Positions 35,074 to 37,808 of a stretch of DNA of 37,808 nt are shown here, piece after piece; position 1 is the first letter of the stretch; each line of letters begins with the position of its first letter. The stretch comes from Clostridia bacterium (GTDB taxonomy: Bacteria > Bacillota > Clostridia > TANB77 > CAG-508), in the NCBI GenBank assembly GCA_022793875.1, contig JAAWDR010000039.1:1-37808 (forward strand). The letters are read 5' to 3'. A model generated the notes under the pieces. That model worked only from the letters and a program-made list of their open reading frames with translations. It searched no databases and had not been told where the DNA came from. The translations under genes were made by a program, and so were the position numbers.

Positions 35074-35171
35074 AAATAAAAATACCTCCTATTAATGTTA
35101 TTTTATTAATAACAGATATTTTTATACATATATTCTATAAATAAATTTATTAGTTTCTGATTTGTTCTTAA

Positions 35172-35846
35172 TTATATAACATATAGTAATATACAAAAAA
35201 ATTGTAATATGCTTCCTAATAGTATAAATAAATGAAATATTGAATGTATATATTTTTTCTTTTTTCCTAATCCATATAATATAGCACCAATAGTATACGC
35301 TATTCCACCTAATACTAATAAAGTTAGACCTGTTATTCCTAATAATTTAGGTAATAAGTTTGCTGTAAAAATTATACACCATCCCATTCCTAAATAGCAT
35401 ATCATTGAAAATACTTTATACTTTTTTATATCTATTGAATTTAATGTTATGCCTAATGCTGCCATAGCCCATATAATTCCAAAAATACTCCATCCTAATA
35501 TTGAACTATATTCTCTAAATGTTACTAAACAAAATGGTGTATATGAACCTGCTATTAGTAAAAATATTGAGCAATGATCTAGTATTTGAAATACTTTTTT
35601 TGCTTTTCCTTGTGGTCTTAATCCATGATATATACTTGACATAGTGTATAAAACAATCATTGAAACTCCATATATCACTGAGCTTACAACTGCATAAGCA
35701 TTTCTATGTATTCCTGAAAATACAATGCATAGAACTAATGCTACTACTCCAAATGCTCCTCCTACTATGTGTGATGTCATATTAAAGATTTCTTCTCCTT
35801 TTGTGTATGTTGGTAATATCCTGTCTTTTAATTTTGTTCTTGTCAT
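35172..35846 (-). CDS. Hemolysin III / PAQR family membrane protein
   Basis: A protein of 224 residues with seven predicted membrane segments. The family's conserved histidines appear in MTSHIVGGAFG (near residue 25), YHGLRP (near 75) and the C-terminal IHSIFHLFILLG. YDHCSIFLLIAGSYTPF-like text (ILDHCSIFLLIAGSYTPF) is diagnostic. YqfA-type members affect membrane fluidity; hydrolase activity on lipids is suspected for the superfamily. AAGGAG precedes the ATG, and a family B hairpin repeat lies just upstream. Confidence 0.92.
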   Translation of the reverse strand: MTRTKLKDRILPTYTKGEEIFNMTSHIVGGAFGVVALVLCIVFSGIHRNAYAVVSSVIYGVSMIVLYTMSSIYHGLRPQGKAKKVFQILDHCSIFLLIAGSYTPFCLVTFREYSSILGWSIFGIIWAMAALGITLNSIDIKKYKVFSMICYLGMGWCIIFTANLLPKLLGITGLTLLVLGGIAYTIGAILYGLGKKKKYIHSIFHLFILLGSILQFFCILLYVI

Positions 35847-35871
35847 AACTTCTCCTTTCGCTCACTTTGTT

Positions 35872-35918
35872 CGCTCATTGTCATCTAAAAATTTCTTCGA
35901 AATTTTTAGATGCTAAAT
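35872..35918. repeat. Family B hairpin repeat, hemolysin III leader copy
   Basis: A 47-nt unit related to 11337-11383. Its hairpin is perfect (CATCTAAAAATTTC with GAAATTTTTAGATG). In both copies the unit lies about 30 bases upstream of a minus-strand start codon. Confidence 0.7.
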
Positions 35919-36114
35919 CTTGTTTTAATATATTATATCCATTTTTGTTATATTTGTAATCATTTATTGTAATATTTTTATACTATACACTATTTATATA
36001 CAAACTTCAAGTAAATTTACTTTTTTTCCTTTTTCTCTTCCTATTTCATACAAAATGTGATAAAATATCAAAAAATAAAGAAAAAGTCAAAAGAAAAATT
36101 AGGAGGAATTGAAA

Positions 36115-36354
36115 ATGGAATTTAATAAATGTAGTAGATGTGGAAACTTTTTTATATCAAGCAATGATGTATGTCCAAAATGTCAAACTAAGGACACTTT
36201 AGAATTTGAAACTTTTAAAACTTATATAGCAGAAAATGGTATAAACAATAATTTAGACATAATGTCTACTGAAACAGGAATAAGTGTAAAAAATATAAAC
36301 AGATTTTTAGATTATACAGGTAATAGCTTACCTATTAAAAATATAAAATTATAA
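36115..36354 (+). CDS. Small zinc-ribbon protein, YvyF-like
   Basis: A protein of 79 residues. CSRCGNFFISSNDVCPKC (about 5-22) is a treble-clef or ribbon zinc site. It is followed by a helical region (FKTYIAENG; MSTETGISVKNINRFLDYTG) that resembles a small HTH. Flagellar-operon protein YvyF has a similar plan, but no flagellar genes are nearby. The ATG at 36115 is eight bases after AGGAGG; a TTG two codons earlier is too close. Confidence 0.75.
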   Translation: MEFNKCSRCGNFFISSNDVCPKCQTKDTLEFETFKTYIAENGINNNLDIMSTETGISVKNINRFLDYTGNSLPIKNIKL

Positions 36355-36367
36355 ATATTAAGGTTAT

Positions 36368-36459
36368 AAATTGTTAATATATAAATATTTTGTAGTTAAA
36401 GCCCCTATGGTAGACCTCAGATATGTTTTTAACAAAAAATATTTATATATTAACAATTT
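36368..36459. repeat. Large stem-loop with perfect 24-bp AT arms upstream of tyrS
   Basis: The arms 36368-36391 and 36436-36459 are exact inverses; the 44-nt loop contains the relatively GC-rich AGCCCCTATGGTAGACCTCAG. It has no T run and no T-box motif. It could be a structured leader, an sRNA or a small inverted-repeat element. Confidence 0.7.
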
Positions 36460-36498
36460 CAATACTTTATATCTTTAATCAGAAAGGATGTAATATAA

Positions 36499-37713
36499 AT
36501 GACAAATGTATTTGATATTTTAGAAGAAAGAGGATATGTTGAGCAAATGACACATCCAAAAGAAATAAAAGAACTATTTAGTAAAGAATGTGTTCCTTTT
36601 TATATTGGAATAGACCCTACTGCTGACAGTCTTCATGTTGGTCACTTTGTTTCTTTAATGGTTGCAAGTCATATGCAAAAATGTGGTCATAAGCCTATCA
36701 TATTAGTTGGTGGTGGTACAGCAACAATTGGTGACCCTTCTGGAAAAACAGATATGAGAAAAATGATGACTAGAGAAACAATAGATAATAATGTTAAATG
36801 TATAAAAAAGCAAATTGAAAAGTTTGTAAGTTTTGAAGGTGAAAATGCAGCAATTATAGTTAATAATGCTGATTGGCTTTTAGACTTAAAATTTATTGAT
36901 TTTATGAGGGAAATTGGAAGCTTATTTTCTGTTAATAAAATGCTTGCTGCTGAATGTTATAAACAAAGAATGGAAACAGGTTTAACATTTTTCGAAATGA
37001 GTTATATGCTTATGCAATCTTATGACTTTTTATATTTATATGAAACTTATGGATGTAAATTAGAAATGGGTGGAAACGACCAATGGTCTAATATTATTGG
37101 TGGAGTTGACTTAATAAGAAAAATTGGAAAAGATGATTCTTATGGTTTAACATTTAAACTTCTTACAACTAAAGAAGGTAAAAAAATGGGTAAAACTGAA
37201 AAAGGTGCTTTATGGCTAGCCCCTGAAAAAACATCTCCTTATGAATTTTATCAATATTGGAGAAATATTGAAGATGATAGTGTTGAAAATGTTTTAAAAT
37301 TATTAACATTTCTACCTATAGAAAAAATCAAAGAATTATCTTCTTTAAAAGATGAACTTATTAATGAAGCAAAAAAAGTTGCTGCTTTTGAAATTACTAA
37401 ATTGGTTCATGGCGAAGAAGAGGCTCTTAAAGCTGAAAGTGCTGCTGAAGCATTATTCTCTGGAAAGGGTAATTTAGATAATATGCCTACTGTTGATTTA
37501 AATGGTAACAAAAATATTTCAGTTGTGGATGCTATTATTTTAACAGGTATTGCTCCTTCAAAAGGCCAAGCTAGAACTTTAATTACTCAAGGTGGTATTT
37601 CTTTAAATGATGAAAAAGTTACTGATATAAATTACTGTTTGTCTGATAAAGACTTTTCTGATGGTTATGCTATTTTGAAAAAAGGTAAAAAAATATTTTA
37701 TAAATTAGTTTAA
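36499..37713 (+). CDS. tyrS: Tyrosyl-tRNA synthetase
   Basis: A class I synthetase of 404 residues. [14 protein letters not shown] is the HIGH-type motif, [10 protein letters not shown] and GGNDQWSN bind tyrosine and tRNA, and [10 protein letters not shown] is the KMSKS-type loop. A C-terminal S4 RNA-binding domain covers about 340-404 ([17 protein letters not shown]). AAAGGA precedes the ATG. Its leader has the large stem-loop at 36368-36459 rather than a recognisable tyrosine T-box. Confidence 0.97.
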   Translation: MTNVFDILEERGYVEQMTHPKEIKELFSKECVPFYIGIDPTADSLHVGHFVSLMVASHMQKCGHKPIILVGGGTATIGDPSGKTDMRKMMTRETIDNNVKCIKKQIEKFVSFEGENAAIIVNNADWLLDLKFIDFMREIGSLFSVNKMLAAECYKQRMETGLTFFEMSYMLMQSYDFLYLYETYGCKLEMGGNDQWSNIIGGVDLIRKIGKDDSYGLTFKLLTTKEGKKMGKTEKGALWLAPEKTSPYEFYQYWRNIEDDSVENVLKLLTFLPIEKIKELSSLKDELINEAKKVAAFEITKLVHGEEEALKAESAAEALFSGKGNLDNMPTVDLNGNKNISVVDAIILTGIAPSKGQARTLITQGGISLNDEKVTDINYCLSDKDFSDGYAILKKGKKIFYKLV

Positions 37714-37759
37714 GCACGGGAGATAGGGACGTTCCTTAAATCCCCCAAAAACGGGAAGA

Positions 37760-37808
37760 TGGGACACCCCTTAAGTTATGAGTATATCATAACTTAAGGG
37801 GTGTCCCA
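37760..37808. repeat. Perfect 22-bp hairpin with GGGACACCCC end, at the window edge
   Basis: 37760-37781 and 37787-37808 are exact inverses with loop GTATA. The outer TGGGACACCCCTT and the preceding GGGACGTTCC (37728-37737) resemble family A. It may terminate tyrS or be another repeat; what follows is outside the window. Confidence 0.7.

Noticed and set aside
36355..36498. Tyrosine T-box upstream of tyrS
   Set aside because: No AGGGTGG/TGGNACC sequence and no terminator/antiterminator pair could be found; only the AT-rich stem-loop.

Overview
The window is very AT-rich DNA with consensus sigma-A promoters, GGAGG-type ribosome binding sites, a T-box leader, a small acid-soluble spore protein of the H type, and type II fatty-acid synthesis and aminoacyl-tRNA synthetase genes typical of low-GC Firmicutes. 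It looks like a spore-forming, probably uncultured gut member of the Clostridia; the exact taxon is inference.

Layout. 188-3609 (minus): a response regulator and an NMN-adenylyltransferase/Nudix/NadR-kinase fusion followed by a DHH phosphoesterase. 3793-5037 (plus): two orphan one-gene cassettes. 5136-16731 (minus): a fatty-acid cluster in the order birA-fabD-fabG / fabF-accB / fabZ-accC-accD / accA-fabI-FabK-like, cut into blocks by opposite-strand orphan cassettes at 14003, 11500/11852 and 8223. No acpP or fabH is present. 16891-20589 (minus): an orphan, an acyl-CoA synthetase, a histidine phosphatase and a methyltransferase. 20777-23204 (plus): a U32 peptidase. 23252-27971: an RNHCP protein, a nucleoside kinase, sspH, an orphan, T-box-controlled glyS and tRNA-Trp. 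28143-37713: a helical-bundle protein, a heterodimeric ABC exporter, a pilin-like protein with an FGE-like tail, an XRE regulator, superoxide dismutase, hemolysin III, a zinc-ribbon protein and tyrS.

The most striking signal is that four unrelated genes (accC, the U32 peptidase, one ABC exporter subunit and superoxide dismutase) are each split by a +1 frame change, and all four breaks can be placed at an in-frame CGG codon. Skipping the C turns CGG-N into a GGN glycine codon and restores a protein of normal family length. I found no CGG read as arginine in the other core genes, yet CGG is used as an ordinary codon in nadR and five orphan cassettes. This suggests a recoding system: +1 frameshifting or quadruplet CGGN decoding as glycine.

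Other signals are a dispersed family of roughly 31-nt palindromes with a GGGACG core, which supplies the C-terminal tail of AccD and probably of BirA; a second hairpin repeat in the leaders of fabZ and hemolysin III; an identical operator at the same distance from extended -10 promoters of birA-fabD-fabG and the acyl-CoA synthetase, defining a lipid regulon; and a shared TTATGTAAA motif in promoters of several orphan cassettes.
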